Shown piece by piece: positions 46,903-56,159 of a DNA stretch of 64,000 bases. The notes below the pieces were generated by a model. That model was not told where the DNA came from. It saw only the letters and a program-made list of their open reading frames with translations, and did no database searches. This DNA comes from Paramesorhizobium salinisoli. GTDB lineage: Bacteria; Pseudomonadota; Alphaproteobacteria; Rhizobiales; Rhizobiaceae. The stretch covers positions 372,001 through 436,000 of the forward strand of contig NZ_QOZG01000004.1 in NCBI RefSeq assembly GCF_003335045.1. Reading direction: 5' to 3'. Position 1 is the first letter of the stretch. Each line of letters starts with the position of its first letter. The position numbers and the translations under genes are program-made.

Positions 46903-47799
46903 ATGAGTTCAAAGAAAAAGATCCGTAAGGCTGTTTTCCCCGTGGCAGGTCTTGGAACGCGCTTTCTACCCGCCACCAAGTCCATACCCAAGGAAATGCT
47001 TCCCGTGGTCGACAAGCCGGTCATCCAGTATGTGGTGGATGAGGCGCGCGAGGCTGGGATCGAACATCTGATTTTCGTGACGGGCCGCAGCAAGGCGGTG
47101 ATCGAGGATTATTTTGACGCGCAGGTCGAGCTTTACTCGACATTGGCCGAGCGCGGAAAGCACGAGCAACTTACCCATCTCCAGAATATTCAGCCGGCGC
47201 CGGGTACGGCGAGCTTTACCCGCCAGCAGGTGCCCCTGGGTCTCGGTCATGCCGTCTGGTGTGCCCGCGAACTGGTAGGGGACGAGCCGTTCGCGCTGCT
47301 TTTGCCTGACATGGTGATGCAGTCGAAGAAGGGCTGCCTGGCGGAGATGGTGGAACTTTACGAGCAAAGCGGCGGAAACGTCATCGCGGTCCAGGAGTGC
47401 GATCCCGCGGAAACGCATAAATACGGGATCGTCGGGCGCGGCGAGCCGGTCGGCTCAGGCTTCGAGGTCACCAGCATGGTGGAGAAGCCTGCCAAGGGCA
47501 CGGCTGAATCAAACCTCTACATCAACGGGCGTTACATTCTGCAGCCCGAAATCTTCGATATTCTTGCCCAGCAGGAAAAAGGCTCCGGCAACGAAATCCA
47601 GCTGACCGACGGGATGCTGAAACTGGCGCAGCAACAATCCTTCTATGGCTTTCATTATACGGGCCGGACATTCGACTGCGGTTCGAAGGAAGGTTTCATC
47701 GAGGCCAATGTGGCTTTCGCGCTCTGGCGTAAAGATATCCGCCCGAATGTGGAGCATACCCTCGGCGATCTTCTGCGGACCATCAAGGTCGAAGATTGA
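46903..47799 (+). CDS. galU: UTP-glucose-1-phosphate uridylyltransferase
   Basis: A 298-residue nucleotidyltransferase. The N-terminal motif is [34 protein letters not shown] (about 8-41) with the Gly-rich nucleotide loop, followed by [25 protein letters not shown] (about 108-132) and the sugar-binding segment [18 protein letters not shown] near the C-terminus. It makes UDP-glucose for lipopolysaccharide, glucans and exopolysaccharide. The open frame extends upstream to 46717, but ATG 46903 after GGAAAGAGG starts the family. It is convergent with the outer-membrane protein gene, 25 bases away. Confidence 0.95.
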   Translation: MSSKKKIRKAVFPVAGLGTRFLPATKSIPKEMLPVVDKPVIQYVVDEAREAGIEHLIFVTGRSKAVIEDYFDAQVELYSTLAERGKHEQLTHLQNIQPAPGTASFTRQQVPLGLGHAVWCARELVGDEPFALLLPDMVMQSKKGCLAEMVELYEQSGGNVIAVQECDPAETHKYGIVGRGEPVGSGFEVTSMVEKPAKGTAESNLYINGRYILQPEIFDILAQQEKGSGNEIQLTDGMLKLAQQQSFYGFHYTGRTFDCGSKEGFIEANVAFALWRKDIRPNVEHTLGDLLRTIKVED

Positions 47800-47812
47800 A
47801 GCCGGAACTGAT

Positions 47813-47834
47813 GCGGCGCTGAAATCAGCGCTGC
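47813..47834. terminator. Shared hairpin between galU and the outer-membrane protein gene
   Basis: A 10-base-pair stem (GCGGCGCTGA/TCAGCGCTGC) with AA in the loop overlaps the stop codon of the beta-barrel gene. It lies 14 bases after galU. No T-tract is visible on either strand, so efficiency is uncertain. Confidence 0.4.
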
Positions 47835-49537
47835 ATCTTCACGCCGAGATAGACGCTGTTGGATGTGTATTCACGGGAGGCGACGTCGCTCTTCATGAAT
47901 TCATGGCGCAGGCTGCCGTTGATGCCGACAAAGCGGTTGAACCAGTAGGTAGCGCCAACTTCCGCGCCAAGACCACGGTCGAGGCCGGAGCCGTCATGAT
48001 TGTCACGAACGGTGAGATCCAGTCCGGCCTCCAGGGTGAGGTTGGCGCGTATCAGGCGCCTGACGTCGATATTGGCGAGATAGAGGACGGAGCCGCTCTC
48101 GCCAGGCGCGGTGCCGCCTTCGACGATCGTCTGCGCCGCCAGCCTGACATCGGTACCACGTTCGGGTGACCAGTTCATCGCCGCATTGAGCGACAGGCCG
48201 CGGATGTCCTCCAGGCGCTCGTCTTCGATGTTCTCGCGGAGATAGCCAATCGAGAACTCGCCGTTGAGCTTTTCGCCCATATCGATGAGAGCACCGGCCC
48301 GCGCGCCGAGCCTTGTGGCGCCGCGTTCATATCCATTGCTGTCCCGCTTTTCGTCATAGGCCCGTTTCCCGACCTCGATTTCGATGAACGGCCTTATCGC
48401 TGCGGAGAGCTGATAACCACCGCGCAGCGTCACGCTGGCGAAGGTGTTGTCGCGGTCTTTCTGGCTGACTTCGCCGCCTGACGAAAGCTCCGCATCGCCA
48501 TAGACCGAACGCTCGACGCGACCCGTTATGGCGCCGAAGAGAAGGCCGATTTCGCGTTCGACACCCAGTGTGCCGTTAAGCGTCTGCACGATGGGGCGTT
48601 TCAACGCACCGACCACGCCGAATGGATTGTTGGCGCTTTCGCGCCGCAGATGATAGCCGGCGCCGGTGTTGAGTGTCGTTTGATCGCTGAGATCGAGCCT
48701 CAGTCCGCTCTCGATGTCGAGGCGGGGTTCCGAGACGTCCTGGCCGGAGATGGTCTTGGCAATAGTGCCGGACGCGTCAAGCGTAGCCTGATGGCGCGAC
48801 CAGTCGGATCGGGCGTTGAGCCGCAGCGTGGTTTCGGAAAGCGTGGCGCTCGATCCGGTAGAGCTGTTGTCGGCATTGCTGGTGATGCGGATGCCCTGTT
48901 CAATGCTGGGACGCAGCAGGAACGAACCGAGGCGCAGGCCGACAGGCGCGAATGGGTCCTGTTCCACCGGCGAACGTGGCCGACCATCGACTGTCGGCTG
49001 CCTCTCGTTTTCCGACATTGCGCGGCCGGTGTCGTTCTGTTCTTCGCTGTTTACCGTACTGGTGCGCAGGTTATCGACCGATACCGGCTGATCGGCATCC
49101 GCTTCGTCCGTGGGTCGGGGTGCGCGGGGAGCCGCGCTTTGGTCGGAAATAGTCGATGATTCCTGGCCGGCTGGCTGGATCGGCTGGCCAGCCAGGGTAG
49201 CATCATTCAGATTGGCTCCGTCGTTCGCCATGGCATCGCCGCCCTCGATGTTCGCGCCGTCGCTTTCATCGGAAAGATCAACGGAGGGAAGGGCGCCGGG
49301 GCTGACCGGTTCATAGCTGGGCGGAGGGAGCTGTCGGCGTTGCTGTTGTCCCGACTGGGCTGTTGTCCCTGATGTAGCGAGAACATTTTCCGGCACGGAA
49401 CCGCGCAGGCCGGCATCCTGTGCCTGGGCAGAAAAGCCTTCCGCGCCGATGGCAACGCCAGCCAGAAGCAGCACGGCCAAGCGGCGCCGTCTTGCTAGGT
49501 CGGGTCTGTTGCCCGGAGGCGGTGCGATTTTATGCAT
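47825..49537 (-). CDS. Outer-membrane beta-barrel protein (OMP_b-brl_2 type) with long disordered N-terminus
   Basis: A 570-residue protein. An N-terminal signal (about 10-45) precedes a long low-complexity acidic and Pro/Ser/Gln-rich region (about 45-215) with no recognised fold. From about residue 215 to the end alternate aromatic/hydrophobic strands form a beta-barrel (LRLGSFLLRPSIEQGIRITSNADNSSTG, ALKRPIVQTLNGTLGVEREIG), and the last residues (YTSNSVYLGVKMQR) form the final strand, though it does not end in phenylalanine. Such proteins occur next to galU and kdsD in Rhizobiales and are thought to belong to the outer membrane. The function of this one is unknown. The start codon is at 49537. 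Confidence 0.78.
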   Translation of the reverse strand: MHKIAPPPGNRPDLARRRRLAVLLLAGVAIGAEGFSAQAQDAGLRGSVPENVLATSGTTAQSGQQQRRQLPPPSYEPVSPGALPSVDLSDESDGANIEGGDAMANDGANLNDATLAGQPIQPAGQESSTISDQSAAPRAPRPTDEADADQPVSVDNLRTSTVNSEEQNDTGRAMSENERQPTVDGRPRSPVEQDPFAPVGLRLGSFLLRPSIEQGIRITSNADNSSTGSSATLSETTLRLNARSDWSRHQATLDASGTIAKTISGQDVSEPRLDIESGLRLDLSDQTTLNTGAGYHLRRESANNPFGVVGALKRPIVQTLNGTLGVEREIGLLFGAITGRVERSVYGDAELSSGGEVSQKDRDNTFASVTLRGGYQLSAAIRPFIEIEVGKRAYDEKRDSNGYERGATRLGARAGALIDMGEKLNGEFSIGYLRENIEDERLEDIRGLSLNAAMNWSPERGTDVRLAAQTIVEGGTAPGESGSVLYLANIDVRRLIRANLTLEAGLDLTVRDNHDGSGLDRGLGAEVGATYWFNRFVGINGSLRHEFMKSDVASREYTSNSVYLGVKMQR

Positions 49538-49702
49538 GTGCAGGATTGGAACCGGTTACATCGTGGTTTCCTGAACGTAAATCCACATGGTTAATGCTTG
49601 GTTTCTTTAACGCTTTATTCAGCGCCTTATTGAGAGGGTTGGCGGCGAGTCCAGGCAACAAAGATTGGACAGATGTGACCTAAAGCGCTAACGCTTTGGC
49701 CC

Positions 49703-50698
49703 ATGCAGGACGTCAAAGAACCTAAAGCGGACGCAAAGACGGCGGTTAATTCCGCATTGCGCACGATTGAAACGGAAAAAGCCGGGCTGACCGCGCTGGA
49801 AGAGGCGCTTCAGAATGGTCTCGCCACGCCATTCGCCGAGGCGGTGGACCGCATCGCCGGCAGCACCGGGCGGGTCATCGTGACAGGCATTGGCAAGAGC
49901 GGTCATATCGGCACGAAGATCGCTGCCACGCTCGCCTCCACCGGAACCCCGGCGTTTTTCGTCCATTCGGCCGAAGCCAATCATGGCGATCTTGGAATGG
50001 TGGGCAGCAACGATATTATCCTCGCCCTTTCCTGGTCGGGAGAAACAGCAGAACTGAAAGGTATCGTCAGCTATTCCAGGCGGTTCCGCATTCCCCTCAT
50101 CGCGCTGACCTCGCGCGAACATTCGACGCTCGGACGCGAGGCGGATATCGTGCTGCTGCTGCCGCGGACGGATGAAGCCTGCCCCCACGGCCTTGCCCCG
50201 ACCACATCGACGTTGGTGCAGCTTGCACTAGGCGATGCGCTCGCCGTTGCGCTGCTCGAAGCGCGCGGCTTTACCGCCGGTGACTTCAGGACGTTCCATC
50301 CTGGCGGTTCGCTGGGTGCAAGCCTGACCCATGTGCGCGATATCATGCATCGCGGCAACGATCTGCCGCTGGTGCCGCTCGGTACACCACTGCCGGCGGC
50401 GATGCAGGTTCTTTCACACAAGCGCTTTGGCTGCGTCGGCGTTACGGATGATGCCGGGCGTCTCGTCGGGATCGTCACGGACGGCGATCTCGCGCGCAAT
50501 CTTCACCGTAATCTCGGTGAGCTGAAGGTCGATGACATCATGACCTGCGAGCCGAAGACCGTTGCTCCCCATATGCTGGTCGGTGCCGCGATGGGCCTTC
50601 TCAACGAGCATAATATCAGCGCCTTGATCGTGACCGAGGAAAGCCACCCGGTCGGGCTCATTCATTTCCACGATCTGCTGCGCATCGGGGTTGCCTGA
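49703..50698 (+). CDS. kdsD: D-arabinose-5-phosphate isomerase, KdsD/GutQ-type
   Basis: A 331-residue cytoplasmic enzyme. The SIS domain spans about residues 40-180 with GRVIVTGIGKSGHIGTKIAATLASTGTPAFFVHSAEANHGDLGMV, including the active histidine and glutamate region. Two CBS domains follow from about residue 208 (VRDIMHRGNDLPLVP, GIVTDGDLARNLH, DIMTCEPKTVAPHMLVG). It interconverts ribulose 5-phosphate and arabinose 5-phosphate, the first step to Kdo of the lipid A inner core. Although related to GutQ of sorbitol operons, it is not near the srl cluster and its neighbours are envelope genes, so the Kdo role is preferred. It is convergent with hemH. Confidence 0.93.
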   Translation: MQDVKEPKADAKTAVNSALRTIETEKAGLTALEEALQNGLATPFAEAVDRIAGSTGRVIVTGIGKSGHIGTKIAATLASTGTPAFFVHSAEANHGDLGMVGSNDIILALSWSGETAELKGIVSYSRRFRIPLIALTSREHSTLGREADIVLLLPRTDEACPHGLAPTTSTLVQLALGDALAVALLEARGFTAGDFRTFHPGGSLGASLTHVRDIMHRGNDLPLVPLGTPLPAAMQVLSHKRFGCVGVTDDAGRLVGIVTDGDLARNLHRNLGELKVDDIMTCEPKTVAPHMLVGAAMGLLNEHNISALIVTEESHPVGLIHFHDLLRIGVA

Positions 50699-50716
50699 CC
50701 GCGAAGAGACCCTGGA

Positions 50717-51784
50717 TTATCGAACCCAGCCCTGCAATTCCCGACGCACCAGCGTTTCGATGACGCTCATGCCTTCGGCGGAATCGTTGAGACAGGGGAT
50801 ATGGCTGAAATTGACGCCACCATGTTCGTGGAAGCTCTCAGCCGCCTCGTTGCCGATCTCGTCGAGCGTTTCCAGACAATCCGAGACGAAGCCCGGGTTG
50901 AAGACGGCGATGGATTTGACGCCATCTCTCGCAAGTTGCTCGATGGTCTTGTCGGTATAAGGCTGGAGCCATTCTTCCGGGCCGAATCGTGACTGAAAGC
51001 AGGTCTGGAGCTTCTTTTCGTCCCAGCCGAGCCGTTCGCGCAGGAGACGCGACGTGGTCAGGCAATGGGAGGGATAGGGGTCGCCACGCTTGGCATAGCT
51101 TTGCGGAATCCCGTGATAGGAGGCGATCACGACTTCAGGCTCGAAATCGAGCGTCGCCAGGTGCTTCTCGATGGAGCGGGCAAGCGCATCGATATAAACC
51201 GGCTCGTCCTCGTAGGAGGGGACGGTGCGCACGGCGGGCATGAAGCGCGTCTTCATCAGCGCTTCGAAGAACTTGTCGTTCACCGTGGCCGTGGTGGTCG
51301 CGGAATATTGCGGATAGAGCGGGAACATGACGATGCGCTGGCATCCCTGTTCGCGCAGGCGCGTCAGCACGGTTTCGATCGAGGGCTGGCCGTAGCGCAT
51401 GGCCCAGTCAACCACGATATTGGGCTGGTCCTTCAGCACCCCAGACAATTTTTCGGCCTGCGAGTGGGTGAAGGTTCGCAACGGCGATTCATTCTTTTCC
51501 CTGTTCCAGATGCGCTCGTAGTTGCTGCCGGATTTCGTCGGCCGGGTATTGAGGACGATGCCGTAGAGAACGGGATACCAGATGGCGCGCGGCCATTCGA
51601 TGACGCGCTTGTCGGAGAGGAATTCCTTGAGATAGCGGCGCATGGACGTGAAATCGGTCCCGTCAGGGGTGCCGAGATTGACCAGGAGAACGCCGACTTT
51701 CGGCGTCGGGAGGACGATATCGTTCGCGCATGGCGCTTCTGCCGCCGACGCCCTTTTTACCCTCGTCCTGCCCGTTGCACTCAT
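50717..51784 (-). CDS. hemH: Ferrochelatase
   Basis: A 355-residue enzyme that inserts iron into protoporphyrin IX in the last step of protoheme synthesis. The active histidine is in VVIASYHGIPQSYAKRGDPYPSHC (about residue 220), and VGVLLVNLGTPDGTDF (about 29) is the N-terminal family block. The conserved acidic part is NPGFVSDCLETLDEIGNEAAESF near residue 300. The long open frame upstream to 52057 is not coding; ATG 51784 after AAGGAGA starts the protein. It lies between kdsD and the UshA-like gene; spacing of 149 bases to the latter suggests a separate promoter. Confidence 0.95.
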   Translation of the reverse strand: MSATGRTRVKRASAAEAPCANDIVLPTPKVGVLLVNLGTPDGTDFTSMRRYLKEFLSDKRVIEWPRAIWYPVLYGIVLNTRPTKSGSNYERIWNREKNESPLRTFTHSQAEKLSGVLKDQPNIVVDWAMRYGQPSIETVLTRLREQGCQRIVMFPLYPQYSATTTATVNDKFFEALMKTRFMPAVRTVPSYEDEPVYIDALARSIEKHLATLDFEPEVVIASYHGIPQSYAKRGDPYPSHCLTTSRLLRERLGWDEKKLQTCFQSRFGPEEWLQPYTDKTIEQLARDGVKSIAVFNPGFVSDCLETLDEIGNEAAESFHEHGGVNFSHIPCLNDSAEGMSVIETLVRRELQGWVR

Positions 51785-51933
51785 TTGGTCTTTTTCTCCT
51801 TGGCGGCGCTGCGCGCGCGAATTCAAACGCGTCCGGAAAGTAGGGTTTCGGGATGTGATTTCAATGATGCGAAAGCGCGCAGGCGGCGCGCTGACGAGCG
51901 CCGCCTTATATAGTGCGTGACAGGCTCCAGCGC

Positions 51934-53850
51934 CTATTCGGCGGGAACCTGCAGCTTTCCGCCAATGGGCAGGCGGCGCGGGTGATAGGACGGATTGGCA
52001 TCGCGCAATTTGCGCCATTTGGTCGGCTCGTTGTAGAAGCTTTCCGCCAGATCCCAATAGGTATCGCCAGCCTTGATCACATAGGGTTCGCCCGCAGCCG
52101 GCTTTTGCGGCGCCATGGGTTGCTCTTCCATCGCCGGGAGTGGGCTTGGTTTGGCTGGCTCGGCAGGCATCGCCGGTTTCGGTTGGGCTGGCGGCGCCGA
52201 CGTTTCGGCGGCCGGGGCTTGCGTGCCGCCCGTCATATCGACGGTCTGTATGCGGCCATCGGTATAGGGCCTGTAGGGCGGGTTCTTCGCCAGATATTCG
52301 GCGACGACCTCTTCGAGGCCCGGTCCGTAGTCGTAGGCATTCATGCCATTGGTGGCAAAGATCTTATAGCCGTCGCCGCCGCTGCGGAGGTAATTGTTCG
52401 AGACAACACCATAAGTCGCGGCGGGGTCGATGGGCGTCCATCCGCCCTGCGGATCCTTCACCAACACATCGGAAATGCGGCTACCGGCCGGCTTGGACCT
52501 GTCGAAGGCAAATTTGAGGCCCGCCACTTGCGGGAAGCGGCCCGCGCCTTCCTCGACCTGGCCAACGCCGCTCTCAAGTGCGGCGACGACATCCGCGCCC
52601 TTTAGCTGAAAGGTGGAAAGCGTGTTCTGGAAGGGCAGCACGGTCAGCACTTCGCCCATCGTTACATCGCCCTGGTCGATGGAGGCGCGCAGGCCGCCGC
52701 CATTCGTGATGGCAATCGTGATACCCTGGTCCTTGACGCGATCGAGCGTCGCGTCGGCGACGAGATTGCCCATCGGGCATTCCATGGCGCGACAGGCCTC
52801 GCGCGAGCCGTCGATGGGGGCCTCGGTCGTGGCGACGACCCTGTTCTTCAGTTCCTCGAGCGGCTTGGCCAGTTCCGCGACGCGGGCGGCAAAGGCTGCG
52901 TCCGGCGTGATCGTGGAATCGAGAAGAATGGGGTCGCCCTTGGCCGAGACAACATTCCCGGCGTCGTCGAAGGTGACGGTCAGATCACCCAGATATTTGG
53001 AATAGGCATAGGCGGTGACAACAGGGACATCCTTGCCTGCCGGGTTCCTGACAAGCGTCGGGTAGGGGCCTTCAGCCTTGGAATCGGTGTTGGAAAGAAG
53101 CGTATGGCTGTGCCCGCCGACGATCGCATCGATGCCGTCCACCGCCGCCGCAATAGCTTTGTCGCGGGGATAGCCGACATGGGTGACTGCGATGATCTTG
53201 TTGACGCCCTGCTTCTGCAGATCGGCGACCGCGCCCTTGAGATAGGCGATCTCATCCTGGAAATGGATATCGGGGCCGGGTGAGGAGGTTTCCTGCGTGT
53301 CAGTCGCCAGAACGGAGACGATGCCGATCTTCTGGCCGCCGATCTCCTTGACGATATAGGGTTGGTATTTTCCGGCGATGGGCGATTTCGCGTCGGCGGT
53401 GACATTGCCGGAAATCACCGGGAATTTCACCTTATCCAGAAAGGCAGCCAATCCCTGCGGGCCGTCGTCGAATTCATGATTGCCCAGCACCATCGCATCG
53501 AAGCCGATGCCGTTCATGAATTCGGCCGTGTCCTCGCCCTTGTAGGTGGTATAGAAAAGCGAGCCTTGGAACTGGTCTCCCGCATCGACCACGAGAACAT
53601 TGCCGCCGTCTTGCGAGAGCCTTCCGCGTTCCCGGTCTATGGCCGCCTTGATGCGCGCCACACCGCCGAAACATTCGTTCTTCTTCTGCTCCTCGGCGGA
53701 ACAGGTGGAGTCATATTTATTGATCGGCTCGACACGCGAATGGACGTCGTTGATGTGCAGGATATTCAAGGTGTAGTCGGCGAAGGCTGTTCCCGCCGAA
53801 AGTGCTAGAATCGAGGAACAAAGGAATGCACGAGTGAAGGATCTGGACAT
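51934..53850 (-). CDS. 5'-nucleotidase/UDP-sugar hydrolase (UshA family) with C-terminal LysM domain
   Basis: A 638-residue periplasmic metallophosphoesterase. The signal peptide (residues 1-22) is followed by NILHINDVHSRVEP, GDQFQGSLFYTT and GNHEFDDGP, the di-metal site motifs, then VGGHSHTLLSN. The C-terminal 5'-nucleotidase domain has ITNGGGLRASIDQGDVTMGEVLTVLPF (about 400-426). After a Pro/Ala-rich linker (about 540-585) comes a LysM-like peptidoglycan-binding domain, YVIKAGDTYWDLAESFYNEPTKWRKLRDANPSYHPRRLPIGGKLQVP. LysM is not part of standard UshA and should hold the enzyme near the wall. It hydrolyses nucleotides and UDP-sugars to recover nucleosides. ATG 53850 is used. Confidence 0.92.
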   Translation of the reverse strand: MSRSFTRAFLCSSILALSAGTAFADYTLNILHINDVHSRVEPINKYDSTCSAEEQKKNECFGGVARIKAAIDRERGRLSQDGGNVLVVDAGDQFQGSLFYTTYKGEDTAEFMNGIGFDAMVLGNHEFDDGPQGLAAFLDKVKFPVISGNVTADAKSPIAGKYQPYIVKEIGGQKIGIVSVLATDTQETSSPGPDIHFQDEIAYLKGAVADLQKQGVNKIIAVTHVGYPRDKAIAAAVDGIDAIVGGHSHTLLSNTDSKAEGPYPTLVRNPAGKDVPVVTAYAYSKYLGDLTVTFDDAGNVVSAKGDPILLDSTITPDAAFAARVAELAKPLEELKNRVVATTEAPIDGSREACRAMECPMGNLVADATLDRVKDQGITIAITNGGGLRASIDQGDVTMGEVLTVLPFQNTLSTFQLKGADVVAALESGVGQVEEGAGRFPQVAGLKFAFDRSKPAGSRISDVLVKDPQGGWTPIDPAATYGVVSNNYLRSGGDGYKIFATNGMNAYDYGPGLEEVVAEYLAKNPPYRPYTDGRIQTVDMTGGTQAPAAETSAPPAQPKPAMPAEPAKPSPLPAMEEQPMAPQKPAAGEPYVIKAGDTYWDLAESFYNEPTKWRKLRDANPSYHPRRLPIGGKLQVPAE

Positions 53851-53986
53851 CTTGGCTTGTCTCCCTGCGGCCTGCCCATTCGAAGAGTGAATGGTCACAC
53901 CTTGCAGGCGGATATGCAAGACGGAAAGCCATCCTCCACATCCGCGCTACGGGAGACGTCAGCCGGTCAGATCCGGATCTGTGTCA

Positions 53987-54364
53987 CTAGCCAGCGGCCC
54001 TGCGCGTCAGCGTGAACTGCGATCCGGCCGATGAGGTACAATTGAGCTGGGAAGGCGAAACCACGGCGCAATTGACGCGCGAGGTGGTACCACGGACGAG
54101 GGAACGCAGGTCGATGGCGACAAGCTGCGGTGATTCATAACGGTAGTTGCCTTCCGCCAGCTTCTCCTGCGTATCGGTCGTCCGTGTCACGAACACACCG
54201 GAATTGAAGCTCGAGGTAATGCCGTTGGCGTCCACCCAATTGCCTTCGATGCCACCGCCGCGCGAGGCGACCGGTACGTTGCCGCCCATGGGGCCTGCGG
54301 ATTGGCAGGACGCGAGCGCCATGGAAACCACCGCAAGTGTTGCCGCTGCTCCGAAGCGTTTCAT
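53987..54364 (-). CDS. omp10: Outer-membrane lipoprotein Omp10 (Brucella-type)
   Basis: A 125-residue lipoprotein. The signal peptide (MKRFGAAATLAVVSMALASC) has the lipobox ALASC with the acylated Cys20. The mature part has GIEGNWVDANGITSSFNSGVF and the segment QLVAIDLRSLVRGTTSRVNCAVVSPSQLNCTSSAGSQFTLTRR, which I recognise as closely similar to Brucella Omp10. A disulfide could form between the two mature cysteines. In Brucella this is an abundant outer-membrane lipoprotein; its exact work is unknown. ATG 54364 follows GGGAGA. It stands alone between the UshA-like gene and homospermidine synthase. Confidence 0.9.
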   Translation of the reverse strand: MKRFGAAATLAVVSMALASCQSAGPMGGNVPVASRGGGIEGNWVDANGITSSFNSGVFVTRTTDTQEKLAEGNYRYESPQLVAIDLRSLVRGTTSRVNCAVVSPSQLNCTSSAGSQFTLTRRAAG

Positions 54365-54477
54365 ATGATTGGTCTCCCGTAAGGTTTCGCTCCCTTGTGA
54401 TGTATCCAAATTGGAGCGAAAACAAGCCCCACTAGGAGGATGCGCGGAGGAAGTGTTGCGATTATGCCGCACATGAA

Positions 54478-54499
54478 GACGGCGCCCGGAGGCGCCGTC
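54478..54499 (-). terminator. GC-rich hairpin after homospermidine synthase
   Basis: GACGGCGCC and GGCGCCGTC form a perfect stem around CGGA, starting 31 bases past the stop codon on the minus strand. It is followed only by TTCATG, so termination may be incomplete. Confidence 0.55.
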
Positions 54500-54529
54500 G
54501 GTGTGAAAAAATGGTTCGTGCCGATAATG

Positions 54530-55975
54530 TCATCGCACCAGAATGTTGCGGAACTGCCAAGGGTCCTTGGTATCCAGATCTTCCCTAAAGAAGCCCGGCC
54601 GCCCGGTGAGCGGCGTCCAATCGGTGTAATAGCCCTTCACCGGACCGAGATAGGGCAGCTGGATCTCGAGGCAGCGGCGGTAATCCATCTCGTCGGTCTC
54701 GACGATGCCGGCCGTCGGATTTTCCAGCGCCCAGACCATGCCTGCCAGTACGGCTGAAGACACCTGCAGGCCGGTCGCGTTTTGGTATGGTGCGAGTTTG
54801 CGCGCCTCAGCCAGGGAAAGCTGCGAGCCGAACCAATAGGCGTTCTTCTTGTGGCCGTAGAGCAGGACGCCCAACTCGTCGATGCCATCAACCAGTTCGC
54901 TCTCGTCGAGAACGTGCTGCACCGGCTGCGGTTTACCGGCGGCACCGAACATTTCGTCGAGCGACAGCACGGCGTCGTTCGCGGGATGATAAGCATAGTG
55001 GCAGGTCGGACGGTAGGAAACCTTCCCCTTCTTGTCCCTGACCGTGAAGAAATCTGCGATCGAGATGGATTCATTATGCGTGACGAGGAGGCCATATTGC
55101 GGGCCCGGCGTCGGGCACCAGCTGCGCACGCGGGTGTTGGCGCCCGGCTGTTCGAGGAAAATCGCTGACTTGTTGCCCTTCTCCTGCTTGCGGGCGTTCT
55201 TCGGCATCCATTTCTCATGCGTGCCCCAGCCAAGCTCGGCCGGCTGCAAGCCTTCCGAAATGAAGCCTTCGACGGACCAGGTGTTCCAGAATACGTCCAG
55301 CGGCTTCGGCTTCTTGGCGCGCTGCGTATCGCGTTCGGCGATATGGATGCCCTTGACGCCGGTTTTCTTCATCAGCTTCGCCCAACCGTCGCGATCGTCG
55401 AATGCGGGCTCGGTGAAATCAAGCTCCAGTTCCCGGGCTAGATCGACAAGCGCCTGCTTGACGAACCAGGAGACCATGCCCGGATTTGCGCCGCAGCAGG
55501 AGACGGCGGTGGCGCCGCCGGGATTTTTCTTCTTCTCGGCACGCGCCGTTTCGCGCAGGGCATAATTGGTGCGCGCTGCGTTGTCGGTCTTTTCGTCGAA
55601 ATAGAAGCCGGGCCAGGGCTCGACCACGGTATCGATATAGAGCGCGTCCATCTCGCGGCAGAAGCGCATGATATCGACCGACGAGGTATCGACGGAAAGA
55701 TTGACGCAGAATGCCTGGCCTTCGCCTTCGCTGAGCAGCGGCTGAAGAATGGACTGATAATTGTCTGGGGTGATCGCTTCCTGAATGAAGCGGATGCCCT
55801 TCTGATCGAGAATTTTCTTGTTCGCGTCGCTCGGGTCAATGACGACCATGCGCGACTTGTCGAATTTGAAGTGGCGTTCGATCAGCGGCAGGGTACCGCG
55901 CCCGATCGACCCAAAGCCGATCATTACTATGGGGCCGGTAATTTCGCCGTGAATCGGCCAGTTCGCTTTCGCCAT
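54530..55975 (-). CDS. hss: Homospermidine synthase
   Basis: A 481-residue NAD-dependent enzyme that joins putrescine and an aminobutyl group to make sym-homospermidine, a main polyamine in rhizobia. The Rossmann motif is IVMIGFGSIGRGTLPLIERH (about 17-36), and the body has family segments WPGFYFDEKTDNAARTNYALR, CCGANPGMVSWFVKQALVDLA (about 162-182) and WNTWSVEGFISEGLQPAELGWGTHEKWMP. Length fits the bacterial family. The ATG at 55975 is preceded by ACAGGAA; the ATG at 55990 is an alternative. It is a single gene. Confidence 0.94.
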   Translation of the reverse strand: MAKANWPIHGEITGPIVMIGFGSIGRGTLPLIERHFKFDKSRMVVIDPSDANKKILDQKGIRFIQEAITPDNYQSILQPLLSEGEGQAFCVNLSVDTSSVDIMRFCREMDALYIDTVVEPWPGFYFDEKTDNAARTNYALRETARAEKKKNPGGATAVSCCGANPGMVSWFVKQALVDLARELELDFTEPAFDDRDGWAKLMKKTGVKGIHIAERDTQRAKKPKPLDVFWNTWSVEGFISEGLQPAELGWGTHEKWMPKNARKQEKGNKSAIFLEQPGANTRVRSWCPTPGPQYGLLVTHNESISIADFFTVRDKKGKVSYRPTCHYAYHPANDAVLSLDEMFGAAGKPQPVQHVLDESELVDGIDELGVLLYGHKKNAYWFGSQLSLAEARKLAPYQNATGLQVSSAVLAGMVWALENPTAGIVETDEMDYRRCLEIQLPYLGPVKGYYTDWTPLTGRPGFFREDLDTKDPWQFRNILVR

Positions 55976-56159
55976 TTCCTGTATCTCCATCAGGTTTCAA
56001 TGTTTGGTGCGGTTTGTTCCTCGTTGGGTTCGGTCAAATACCCGTCCCGGCTAAACCATAGATTTCTGTCACAATAAAGCATTACCGGATAATTCCTCCT
56101 TAACCTGAGACTGTCGAGGAGTAAAACTGTGTATTATATCAAAACGATACGGTGATCTG

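Noticed and set aside
49703-50698. GutQ as a part of the sorbitol PTS system
   Set aside because: The gene is 30 kb from the srl cluster and among envelope genes, so KdsD for Kdo synthesis is the better name.
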